Assembly (NCBI RefSeq): GCF_000612845.1
Contig: NZ_CCAT010000090.1
Coordinates: forward strand, 1-48,109
Length of the DNA: 48,109 nucleotides
Direction: 5' to 3'
From: Clostridium ihumii AP5
GTDB taxonomy: Bacteria > Bacillota > Clostridia > Clostridiales > Clostridiaceae
The number at the start of each line of letters is the position of its first letter. Position 1 is the first letter of the stretch. The notes below the pieces were generated by a model, which did no database searches, had not been told where the DNA came from, and worked only from the letters and a program-made list of their open reading frames with translations. The translations under genes were made by a program, and so were the position numbers. Below, one piece after another: positions 19,606 to 27,130 of the stretch.

Positions 19606-22005
19606 TTAATTATATACATTAGACACTTTTGACACTATTACTGTCATATCATCATTCACCTTATTCTTACTAATCTTCTTCGCTTCCTCAATAATTCCAT
19701 TTGCAAGTTCTTCTACATTATCTTCATGCCTTATCATATAATCTAATATCCAATCAATCCTTCCACCTTCCTCAACATCTGAAATTCCATCACTTATCAT
19801 AACAATTAAATCTCCATGTTTTATTTCTCTTTTATATGTTTCAATATCCGCTTCATCTAAAACACCTATAGGTAAGCTTTTTGATTTTATAATATCTACC
19901 GTATCATCTGATTTTATAAAACTTGCTACCGCTCCAACTTTCATAAAATCTATCTCTCCTGTATATAAATCAATACTTGCTAAGTCTATAGTAGAAAACT
20001 TCTCCTCTTCACAGAATTTTAAAGTCATTATAGAGTTTACAGTGTTTATCGCTGTTATTTTACTAAATCCCGCACCAGTAAATTTCTCAATTAGTTCAAC
20101 AGCCGCCTCACTCTCCCTTCCAGCTTGTGGCCCTGATCCCATACCATCACTTAATACTGTCATGTAATTTCCTATTCCCATATTTCCAAACACGAAACTA
20201 TCTCCATGTACATTAAATCCTTCTTTACTTGCCTTTGCTACATAAGTATTAATTTTAAAGTTAGGTGCTTCTTCAAAAACTATAGTGCACTTATTAGTTT
20301 TTGGATTTATATTGCACTTATCTTCATTTATTATCATAGATTTTCCTGTAGCTTCATTTATTAATGGCAATATTTTATTAGAATATATTGTTAAAGACTC
20401 ATATTTTTCAGAAGTTATCCTCACAACATCCCTTCCTTTATCGTCTACAATACAAAATACATCATCATAATATAAAGCATTTTTCTCTAACAACTTCAAT
20501 ATATCTCTTTCAAGATCTCCATCAGTTTCAATATCCTCATTAAATTCATCAACAAGCTCCTCAACAGATTTTGCCATGTTATTTATTTGATTTGATAAAA
20601 GTTCTCTCCCTTCACTTAATCTATTTCTCCACATTTCATTTATTATATATTTATTTACAACATCTTCTGAATTTCTAGTTAATGCTCCTTTCTTTAAACA
20701 TTTTCTTTCTAATTCTATTGGAAAACCTCCTATATTTTTTTGTTTATTTTCTATAAGTTCTGCAAATGCACTATACGTTGCATGATGCTCCCTACTCCAA
20801 CATATACAATTAGCATTGCACTCCGAACAAACTCTCGTAGCTAAATTATCTATAAGTTCAGCACTTTTCGTTTGCATCATAAGTTTATCATTATCTACTA
20901 AATCAGCTAAAATCGTAGACATATTCTCTAACACATCAGAAAAACTATCTAATTTTCCTAAATATATATTTCTTATATTGTTTAAATAATTTCTATCTAA
21001 ATTAATCTTTTTCTTTTCACTATTTATTTCTGCCTCTATATTATTATAAAATTTCGAAGGTATTAGAAAGAATAATCCTACTGCAATAATTCCGTCTATA
21101 AGTGCAAAATTTTTATCTGGTAAATTTACACTTGACGTGATTATATATACTCTTGCAATAAGAAATGTAACCAAAAATGATATTGCAACAAAACTCTTCC
21201 CAGCTTCTTTAAACGCTCCAGCTATTAATCCAACCATTCCAAGTACTGCAATGTACAAAAGTATTGATTGATTACTCATTCCAATTATAGCTCCCATTGA
21301 TATACCAACAGTTGCACCTATTGCACTACCACTAGTAAAACTAAAAAGAAGTACAATAGCAAAAGCTAATATGTTAGTTAATGAAACTCCAAATAATTCA
21401 ATTCCCCAAGTTCCTGCAACTAATATTGAAACTACTAGTGACATACAAATAATTTCTTCATCTCTAAATAAATGTTTTGTTTTTATTTCTTTAAAGAATG
21501 TATTACTTGTTTGTAACATAAAATATATTGGGAATATACAGCAAAGACTAGTTACAGTAACAACTAATGACATTGTAAAATTAAACTCATTACTAAATAA
21601 GTTATATATCAAAATTGTAGAAGAAAGAACTGCTGCCATAGCTATTTTTCTTTTCTTTTCATCTAACTTTGTTTTTGATAATGTTAGTGCCATAATTGTA
21701 ACTATAGGAACTAATGCATAATACATACTTGCATTTTTTATATACTTTTCCATTGTTATATATCCAAGCAATGTTCCAAAAGCTGAAATTAATGACATCT
21801 TGCTATTTTTGTTACTTAATACAACTATTAAAAACGCAATACCAAAAGGAGCTGTGCTATTTATCATCATTGTTCTACTTATAAAAATACTCATAATAAA
21901 TAAAATTCCGGCTTTTAAATATATGTTTTTACTACTCTCCTCACATTTAGTTGTATTTATCTTTCTAATTCTTTCATATGAATTTATTTCTGCACCATAT
22001 TGCAC
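19606..22005 (-). CDS. spoIIE: Stage II sporulation protein E, membrane PP2C phosphatase
   Basis: Dephosphorylates SpoIIAA to activate sigma-F in the forespore and takes part in asymmetric septation. The 799 residues have an N-terminal membrane part with about ten helices (about 30-317), a linker with a Cys cluster (C393, C396, C400, C402), and a C-terminal PP2C domain (about 590-797) with metal-site motifs LSDGMGSG (618-625), ISDGISD (737-743) and NDDMTVIV (784-791). The GTG start follows AGGTGGGTGA. Upstream is a promoter with a 21-bp spacer, and next to it the tRNA operon, as in B. subtilis. Confidence 0.96.
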   Translation of the reverse strand: MQYGAEINSYERIRKINTTKCEESSKNIYLKAGILFIMSIFISRTMMINSTAPFGIAFLIVVLSNKNSKMSLISAFGTLLGYITMEKYIKNASMYYALVPIVTIMALTLSKTKLDEKKRKIAMAAVLSSTILIYNLFSNEFNFTMSLVVTVTSLCCIFPIYFMLQTSNTFFKEIKTKHLFRDEEIICMSLVVSILVAGTWGIELFGVSLTNILAFAIVLLFSFTSGSAIGATVGISMGAIIGMSNQSILLYIAVLGMVGLIAGAFKEAGKSFVAISFLVTFLIARVYIITSSVNLPDKNFALIDGIIAVGLFFLIPSKFYNNIEAEINSEKKKINLDRNYLNNIRNIYLGKLDSFSDVLENMSTILADLVDNDKLMMQTKSAELIDNLATRVCSECNANCICWSREHHATYSAFAELIENKQKNIGGFPIELERKCLKKGALTRNSEDVVNKYIINEMWRNRLSEGRELLSNQINNMAKSVEELVDEFNEDIETDGDLERDILKLLEKNALYYDDVFCIVDDKGRDVVRITSEKYESLTIYSNKILPLINEATGKSMIINEDKCNINPKTNKCTIVFEEAPNFKINTYVAKASKEGFNVHGDSFVFGNMGIGNYMTVLSDGMGSGPQAGRESEAAVELIEKFTGAGFSKITAINTVNSIMTLKFCEEEKFSTIDLASIDLYTGEIDFMKVGAVASFIKSDDTVDIIKSKSLPIGVLDEADIETYKREIKHGDLIVMISDGISDVEEGGRIDWILDYMIRHEDNVEELANGIIEEAKKISKNKVNDDMTVIVSKVSNVYN

Positions 22006-22036
22006 TTAAATCACCCACCTATTAATTTATAAATTT

Positions 22037-22075
22037 ATTATAACAAGGCTTACTGGAAATTAATGTCATTCGATG
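22037..22075 (-). promoter_or_regulatory. spoIIE promoter with 21-bp spacer, probable Spo0A-activated
   Basis: On the minus strand ATGACA (22064-22069) is separated by 21 bases from TATAAT (22037-22042). Sigma-A promoters of B. subtilis spoIIE and spoIIG have this stretched spacing and are turned on by Spo0A~P. A TTCGATG sequence (22069-22075), five of seven like an inverted 0A box, touches the -35. Regulation by Spo0A is inference. Confidence 0.6.
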
Positions 22076-22342
22076 GGGTTGTCCATTAAGTTTTTTCTGA
22101 CATGAATTTTTTATTTTTTACTTTTAAATTACTTGCTAAAAAGTCATCTAAACGGCTAGCTTTTACATTATATGGTAATTATTGGGTTTGTTTTTCCATT
22201 TTAAATTTGAATTAAATATATGTTTAATGTTGTCATATCAAAGTGGTTTTTATTATAAAATAGGATTTTTTTAATTAATTTTTGTGTAATAAATTTGGTA
22301 ACAGATTTTTATGTGGTTAGATGTCAAAATTTATTAAGAGAA
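22076..22342. other. Intergenic spacer between tRNA terminator and spoIIE promoter
   Basis: AT-rich. I see no gene, repeat or clear signal in it. Confidence 0.5.
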
Positions 22343-22371
22343 ATAAAAAAAGACTTGCCATTGCAAATCTT
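22343..22371 (-). terminator. tRNA operon terminator
   Basis: AAGACTTGC (22350-22358) pairs with GCAAATCTT (22363-22371), with one wobble, and is followed by TTTTTTTATTT on the minus strand, directly beyond the last tRNA. Confidence 0.85.
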
Positions 22372-22375
22372 AATG

Positions 22376-22452
22376 TGGTAGCGGAAATAGGACTTGAACC
22401 TACGACACTTCGGGTATGAACCGAATGCTCTAGCCAGCTGAGCTATTCCGCC
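22376..22452 (-). tRNA. tRNA-Met (CAT), elongator, copy 1
   Basis: A 77-nt cloverleaf starting GGCGGAATAGC with encoded CCA and anticodon loop TTCATAC. Its sequence resembles elongator Met tRNA, not tRNA-Ile2 or the initiator. Last gene of the operon. Confidence 0.94.
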
Positions 22453-22456
22453 ATGT

Positions 22457-22532
<76 letters not shown>

Positions 22533-22536
22533 ATAT

Positions 22537-22625
22537 TGGTGCTTGAGACCGGAATCGAACCGGTACGGTGTTTAACCACCGCAGGATTTTAAGTCCTGTG
22601 CGTCTGCCTGTTCCGCCACTCAAGC
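22537..22625 (-). tRNA. tRNA-Leu (TAA), copy 1
   Basis: An 89-nt class II tRNA with a long variable arm, anticodon loop CTTAAAA (TAA), and encoded CCA. Confidence 0.96.
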
Positions 22626-22647
22626 GTATTCAATTTTTAAAGTTTTT

Positions 22648-22723
<76 letters not shown>

Positions 22724-22727
22724 ATGT

Positions 22728-22816
22728 TGGTGCTTGAGACCGGAATCGAACCGGTACGGTGTTTAACCACCGCAGGATTTTAAGTCCTGTGCGTCTGCCT
22801 GTTCCGCCACTCAAGC
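22728..22816 (-). tRNA. tRNA-Leu (TAA), copy 2
   Basis: Same 89-nt class II tRNA as the other copies, with encoded CCA. Confidence 0.96.
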
Positions 22817-22847
22817 GTATTTTGTTTTAACACAATTACAATGTGCA

Positions 22848-22924
22848 TGGTAGCGGAAATAGGACTTGAACCTACGACACTTCGGGTATGAACCGAATGC
22901 TCTAGCCAGCTGAGCTATTCCGCC
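22848..22924 (-). tRNA. tRNA-Met (CAT), elongator, copy 2
   Basis: Same 77-nt sequence as elongator copy 1. A 31-bp AT-rich spacer separates it from Leu copy 2. Confidence 0.94.
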
Positions 22925-22928
22925 ATGT

Positions 22929-23004
<76 letters not shown>

Positions 23005-23008
23005 ACAT

Positions 23009-23097
23009 TGGTGCTTGAGACCGGAATCGAACCGGTACGGTGTTTAACCACCGCAGGATTTTAAGTCCTGTGCGTCTGCCTGTTCCGCCACTCAAGC
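23009..23097 (-). tRNA. tRNA-Leu (TAA), copy 3
   Basis: First gene of the operon. An 89-nt class II tRNA with anticodon TAA and encoded CCA. Confidence 0.96.
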
Positions 23098-23130
23098 GTA
23101 TTCAATTTACATTGCTTTGTGTTTTGTTTC

Positions 23131-23188
23131 GTCGCTTTCAGTTCCCAGCGACAATATTTATTATAGTGGAATCACACCTTCTTGTCAA
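23131..23188 (-). promoter_or_regulatory. tRNA operon promoter and leader hairpin
   Basis: The minus strand carries the exact consensus TTGACA (23183-23188), a 17-bp spacer and TATAAT (23160-23165). Transcription would start near 23153, directly at a leader hairpin (GTCGCT/AGCGAC, 23131-23152). Confidence 0.9.
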
Positions 23189-23373
23189 CACTTTTTCTAC
23201 ATTTTTTTTGTGTTTTTTAAAACAGTCCTCAAACGCAGTGTTTTAAAGGCTTTCAGATATATTAGTATACTCCATATTCATTAAAAGTATGTATTTTTTA
23301 TAAAAAAAAGTATAAAAAATAGCTTACAAATTTCATTTTATCCCTCTTAAAAATTATAAATTATATATAATAG

Positions 23374-23680
23374 CAAGGTTGAAACCTCGCCTGCTTTATC
23401 AATTGACAGTTGACAATGGACATTTGACAGTTATGGATTATATTATTCATTTCATTCATAATATATTTGATTATTTCTTGTTTAAACCTCTTACCCCTTT
23501 GTAGCTGAGACTTTAGTCTTGGCGATTTTTAATATGGATATAAATTTAAAAATATCAACGTGTAACAGCAAGGTTAAAACCTCGCCTACCGATTTGTTGG
23601 CACTCACCTACAGAGATTGGCACTAATTGATACTCTACAATGGACATTTGATAATTGTGGATAGTTGACAGTTTCTATAT
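23374..23680 (+). repeat. Family B repeat, plus-oriented copy
   Basis: A left module at 23374-23394 (palindrome AGGTT-GA-AACCT) is followed after about 100 bp by a right module at 23501-23524 (palindrome AGACT-TT-AGTCT), and then a second left module at 23569-23589. Between them is a stretch repeating TTGACA-like words. No coding potential. Positions 23190-23373 are AT-rich without clear features. Confidence 0.75.
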
Positions 23681-23713
23681 AAAAAAAAGGAACGTTATTT
23701 AAACGTTCCTTTT
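23681..23713 (-). terminator. Terminator of the S1-protein gene
   Basis: AAGGAACGTT pairs with AACGTTCCTT around an ATTTA loop, followed by a run of eight T on the minus strand. Confidence 0.85.
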
Positions 23714-23725
23714 GAAAGATTTATA

Positions 23726-24139
23726 TTAATAACTTGAGCTTTTTCTTGAATAGCCACGACCTTTATTGTCTTGACTTTTTTTCAAATCTTGAAATCTTTC
23801 TTCACTGTCTTTTGAGAATTTAGATAACATATCTTCAAAAGATGATGAAGTAGCTTTAGCTTTTTCTTTATCCCAATCTATTTCAGCAGGTTTCATAGAT
23901 TTTTTAGGTACACCTGCTTGTTTTATTGATAGACTCATTTTTCCATTGTCATCAACTGAGATAATTTTAACTTTTACAACATCATTTTCTTTTAAATGTT
24001 CTCTAACATCCTTTACAAAAACATCAGATACTTCTGAAATGTGTACAAGTCCTGTTTTACCTTCCACTTCTACAAAAGCTCCAAAATTAGTAATATTCAC
24101 AACTTTACCTTCTACAATACTTCCAGCCTTTAAGGTCAT
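23726..24139 (-). CDS. S1 domain RNA-binding protein (YabR-like)
   Basis: A 137-residue protein with one S1 RNA-binding domain at about 3-73 (GSIVEGKVVNITNFGAFVEV and GLVHISEVS), then a lysine- and serine-rich tail. It matches the YabR/GSP13 group of small ribosome-associated S1 proteins by length and by position between divIC and the tRNAs/spoIIE. The function in the cell is not settled, but association with ribosomes or stress is known for relatives. Good AGGAGG site before the ATG. Confidence 0.85.
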   Translation of the reverse strand: MTLKAGSIVEGKVVNITNFGAFVEVEGKTGLVHISEVSDVFVKDVREHLKENDVVKVKIISVDDNGKMSLSIKQAGVPKKSMKPAEIDWDKEKAKATSSSFEDMLSKFSKDSEERFQDLKKSQDNKGRGYSRKSSSY

Positions 24140-24200
24140 ATTAAAAAGACTCCTCCTTAAATAATGTTTAAATTTATATTATGTTAAAAAACATAAATGC

Positions 24201-24491
24201 TTATTTTTTGTTTACACTTTCATCTATTACAGGCGTCTCACCATCTTTAATAAGACCAAGTTTTTCACGAGCTAGCTTTTCAATGTATTTGTCTGTTTTA
24301 GATAATTCTATCTCATCCTGTAATTTTATATTTTCTTCTTTTAGTTTTTTAGATTCAACAGTGTAACCATCTAGATTATTTTTTTGTCTCTTCATTATTA
24401 TTTGTTGATTTATCAAAGTGCCCGTTAAATAAATACCTAGAACCCCTAGTATACAGTACTTCGTTTTTTTCTTCAATATTCCATTCACCAC
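24201..24491 (-). CDS. divIC: Septum formation initiator, DivIC/FtsB family
   Basis: A 96-residue bitopic membrane protein: a basic cytoplasmic N-terminus, one transmembrane helix (about 11-29), a coiled coil (about 43-66) and an extracellular tail containing YIEKLAREKLGL, the family signature. It works with FtsL and DivIB in the divisome. Gene order yabQ-divIC-S1 matches B. subtilis and supports the name. Confidence 0.9.
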   Translation of the reverse strand: MVNGILKKKTKYCILGVLGIYLTGTLINQQIIMKRQKNNLDGYTVESKKLKEENIKLQDEIELSKTDKYIEKLAREKLGLIKDGETPVIDESVNKK

Positions 24492-24602
24492 CTAAAACGA
24501 ATAATACCCTTAATTATATCCTCAACAAAATAAAATATACTTATTAACTAACTCATAAGTATATTTTAATTTGTATTTTCAATTAGTTCAAGTTATTTTG
24601 TG

Positions 24603-25001
24603 TTAATTTTTAATTTTTCCGTTTATTTTATATATGCAAAATCTTACAGGATAAGACACAAGGTAAAAGATTACTCTTATTATTTTTGTAAAGCTATGTA
24701 ATAGCTTGTTTAAAATGTCTATAAACGTAGAACTTATAACCTTTATGTATATTAATAATCCTGTCAGTATATAAACAAAAACATTAAAATTCATATATGC
24801 GTAATTAGTATACATCATGAATAGAAATACTATGCAGCCAGTAGCTATCCAAAACAATACATCTTCTACTACAGTTACTATCTTGCCTATATTTTCAAAA
24901 CCTCTAATTATTCTATATAAATCAAATAGAACTCCTATAAGAACTCCACTTACCAAACTAAAAATGAACAACAATAGTTGCCTCTCCATTGTTAACAACA
25001 T
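24603..25001 (-). CDS. yabQ: Spore cortex biosynthesis protein YabQ
   Basis: A 132-residue membrane protein with about four helices (roughly 5-27, 41-63, 66-90, 107-122). The segment GVLFDLYRIIRG is typical of YabQ, which is needed for spore cortex formation and sits in the spore outer membrane in B. subtilis. I keep the first ATG (25001), which has AGGTAA upstream. M5 has no ribosome site. It starts 7 bp after yabP. Confidence 0.88.
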   Translation of the reverse strand: MLLTMERQLLLFIFSLVSGVLIGVLFDLYRIIRGFENIGKIVTVVEDVLFWIATGCIVFLFMMYTNYAYMNFNVFVYILTGLLIYIKVISSTFIDILNKLLHSFTKIIRVIFYLVSYPVRFCIYKINGKIKN

Positions 25002-25008
25002 AATTTAG

Positions 25009-25302
25009 TTACCTAAAAAGCTTTGAAAAAGCACCTTTCCCTTTTCTTGGTTTCTTTTCCTCACTAGTGTAAACTATATAATCTATCTTTCCACTAATCA
25101 TTACATCACCATTTTGCACATCTAATTTGTTCATTTTTAAGTTACTCCCTCTTATCTCCATTGAACCTAACACAGTTGTCAAAAGAATTTTCTCATCATC
25201 AAAACTTATTATTTCTTGAACTCCATTAAGTGTCATCTTTTTTCTTGAATCTAATGTCAAATAACTTTTTTTATCTTCTATTTTATTATTTTTATTTTCC
25301 AT
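25009..25302 (-). CDS. yabP: Sporulation protein YabP
   Basis: A 97-residue protein of the YabP/YqfC family. I place the start at MENKNNKIED, where AAGGAGG is 5 bases upstream. An in-frame upstream ATG (25389) would add a tail unlike homologues and lacks a site. The conserved core LTLDSRKKMTLNGVQEIISFDDEKI and LGSMEIRGSNLKMNKLDVQNGD is typical. It is part of the sporulation pair yabP-yabQ, expressed in the mother cell in Bacillus. The function is known only genetically. Confidence 0.92.
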   Translation of the reverse strand: MENKNNKIEDKKSYLTLDSRKKMTLNGVQEIISFDDEKILLTTVLGSMEIRGSNLKMNKLDVQNGDVMISGKIDYIVYTSEEKKPRKGKGAFSKLFR

Positions 25303-25462
25303 ATGGTCCTCCTTGCATATTCTCTCCATAAATATAGTATTTCTATAGTATATATATATGCTTGAAAATGGAAAATATTTTAAATTCATATGTACTTCTT
25401 AACTTATTTAATAAATTAGTTCTAAATATTATATCTTAATTTTTTTATATTCATATCAAAAA

Positions 25463-25975
25463 CGCCAAGATTGAAATCTCAGCTACTAAGGTGAAAAGAT
25501 TAATATGCAATATATATTTTATGTAGGGTGGAATTCATTCCAGCCATTTAAATATACAAATAAGGGTATTATGAATGAAATGAATAATATTATAAATAAC
25601 TGTCAAATGTCCATTGTCAACTGTCAATTGGTAAAGTAGGCGAGGTTTTAACCTTGCAATTACATGATGTTGTATTAAAATTTATATCCATATTGAAAAC
25701 CGCCAAGACTGAAGTCTCAGCTACTAAGGTGAAAAGATTAATATGCAATATATGTTTTATGTAGGGTGAAATTCATTCCAGCCATTTAAATATACAAATA
25801 AGGGTATTATGAATGAAATGAATAATATTATAAATAACTGTCAAATGTCCATTGTCAACTGTCAATTGGTAAAGTAGGCGAGGTTTTAACTTTGCAATTG
25901 CATGATGTTATATTAAAAATTATATCCATATTGAAAACCGCCAAGATTGAAGTCTCAGCTACTAAGGAGAAAGAA
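25463..25975 (-). repeat. Family B array, 238-bp unit, minus-oriented
   Basis: Two full 238-bp units (25463-25700, 25701-25938) and the start of a third (25939-25975). Each unit holds an inverted right module (24 bp at its start), a palindrome around GAATTCATTCC (about 25531 and 25769) and an inverted left module (25636-25657, 25874-25895). The units are nearly identical except in palindrome arms. Confidence 0.85.
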
Positions 25976-25989
25976 GTTAAGATAATCTC

Positions 25990-26235
25990 TACCATAACTT
26001 TTCACCTTTCACTCTTAACTCTTACTTGGTTCCAAATATAAAAATAGCAATAACCTATAAGAGTTATTCATGTTTCAGTTGAGAGTTTTAACTCTAAGTT
26101 TTAATCTGTATTTTTAAAATTGTAATTTTCAATTGTCAACTGGTCCCATATATAAATATAGCAATAAACTGTAAGATTAGTACTATCATTTGAGAAATAC
26201 ATTACTTTAAATTTGAACTTGGAACCCTATATTAT
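25990..26235 (-). repeat. Family A repeat, minus-oriented copy
   Basis: Contains CACTCTTAACTCTTACTTGG, reverse complement of the block at 47885-47905, and ends at TTTGAACTTGGAACCCTAT, reverse complement of the start of the copy at 47800. It abuts the family B array. Confidence 0.65.
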
Positions 26236-26245
26236 ATCTTAATTA

Positions 26246-26289
26246 AAAAAAATTTTGCGTAAAGTATCTATCTCCTTTACACAAAATTT
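26246..26289 (-). terminator. Terminator of the S4-protein gene
   Basis: AAATTTTGCGTAAAG and CTTTACACAAAATTT form a stem with a T run on the minus strand, just beyond the stop codon. Confidence 0.8.
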
Positions 26290-26294
26290 CTTTA

Positions 26295-26555
26295 TTATTC
26301 TTTATCTTCTTCACCAGATATTATTTCATACAATCCTTTAGCATCTTCTTTTGTAACATGTGATGCTATGTTTATAATTCTTGCTTTTAAAACTTGAGTT
26401 GCAAATTGTATTTCTATAATATCCTCTTCTTTTACATTTGTTCCCGCTTTAGCAACTTTTCCGTTGATAAGAACTCTTCCACTTTCACAAACTTCTTTCG
26501 CAACAGTTCTTCTTTTTATTATTCTTGAAACTTTTAAATACTTATCTAATCTCAT
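26295..26555 (-). CDS. S4 domain RNA-binding protein (YabO/HslR-like)
   Basis: An 86-residue protein made almost entirely of one S4 domain (MRLDKYLKVSRIIKRRTVAKE...VLINGKVAK, residues 1-50). Relatives (HslR, RqcP/YabO) bind stalled 50S subunits carrying peptidyl-tRNA. The B. subtilis neighbour-equivalent YabO is the RqcP factor of ribosome quality control, and position between mazG and yabP fits that orthologue. Function is inferred from family and synteny. Confidence 0.88.
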   Translation of the reverse strand: MRLDKYLKVSRIIKRRTVAKEVCESGRVLINGKVAKAGTNVKEEDIIEIQFATQVLKARIINIASHVTKEDAKGLYEIISGEEDKE

Positions 26556-26678
26556 TTTTTACTCCTACTCTAATTGATATAATATTCTGTACCTTTGAGA
26601 AGTTTTAAATTTTAACAAATAAACCTTCAAAGTTATTATCTCTTTAAATATCATAACATATATATGCTATATATTTAA

Positions 26679-26706
26679 AAAAAACCCAGAAAATTTCTAG
26701 GTTTTT
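26679..26706 (-). terminator. hup intrinsic terminator
   Basis: AAACCTAGAAA and TTTCTGGGTTT pair and are followed by a T run on the minus strand. Confidence 0.8.
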
Positions 26707-26728
26707 AACAATATATTTTTATATATAA

Positions 26729-27004
26729 TTATTTGTTAACTATATCTTTGAATTCTTTTCCAGCTTTGAAAACAGGTGCTTTTGATGCTGGGATATCTAT
26801 TTCTTCTTTAGTTCTTGGGTTTCTTCCTTTTCTAGCTGCTCTTTCTCTAGTTTCGAAAGTTCCAAATCCTACTAATTGAACCTTTTCTCCTCTTGCTAAA
26901 GCCTCTTCAACACTTTCTATGAATGACTTTAAAACAACTTCAACATCTTTTTTAGTTAAACCTGATTTTTCTGCCATGCTTGTAACTAATTCTAATTTAT
27001 TCAC
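26729..27004 (-). CDS. hup: HU-family DNA-binding protein
   Basis: A 91-residue histone-like protein that bends and compacts DNA as a dimer. The full HU fold is visible, with the signature GFGTFETRERAARKGRNP (46-63) including the DNA-intercalating arm region and PASKAPVFKAGKEFKD at the end. It has its own terminator and a probable promoter. Its place between mazG and the S4 gene is common in clostridia. Confidence 0.96.
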   Translation of the reverse strand: MNKLELVTSMAEKSGLTKKDVEVVLKSFIESVEEALARGEKVQLVGFGTFETRERAARKGRNPRTKEEIDIPASKAPVFKAGKEFKDIVNK

Positions 27005-27064
27005 AATAGTACCTCCTTAATATTAAAACGCTTCTTCATTCATAACTTCATATACATTGAATAT

Positions 27065-27094
27065 AAGATAGCATATTATCGACATATTTTTCAA
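27065..27094 (-). promoter_or_regulatory. Probable hup promoter
   Basis: On the minus strand TTGAAA (27089-27094), an 18-bp spacer and TATCTT (27065-27070) lie about 60 bp upstream of the start codon. Confidence 0.45.
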
Positions 27095-27130
27095 GCTAAA
27101 TTTTATTTATTTTTACTAAAAGTTTGAAAT

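Noticed and set aside
22376-22452. CAT-anticodon tRNA as tRNA-Ile2 (TilS substrate)
   Set aside because: The acceptor and anticodon stems match elongator Met tRNA, not the Ile2 type.
23040-23246. Plus-strand frame covering tRNA-Leu copy 3
   Set aside because: It is antisense to a clear tRNA gene and its promoter.
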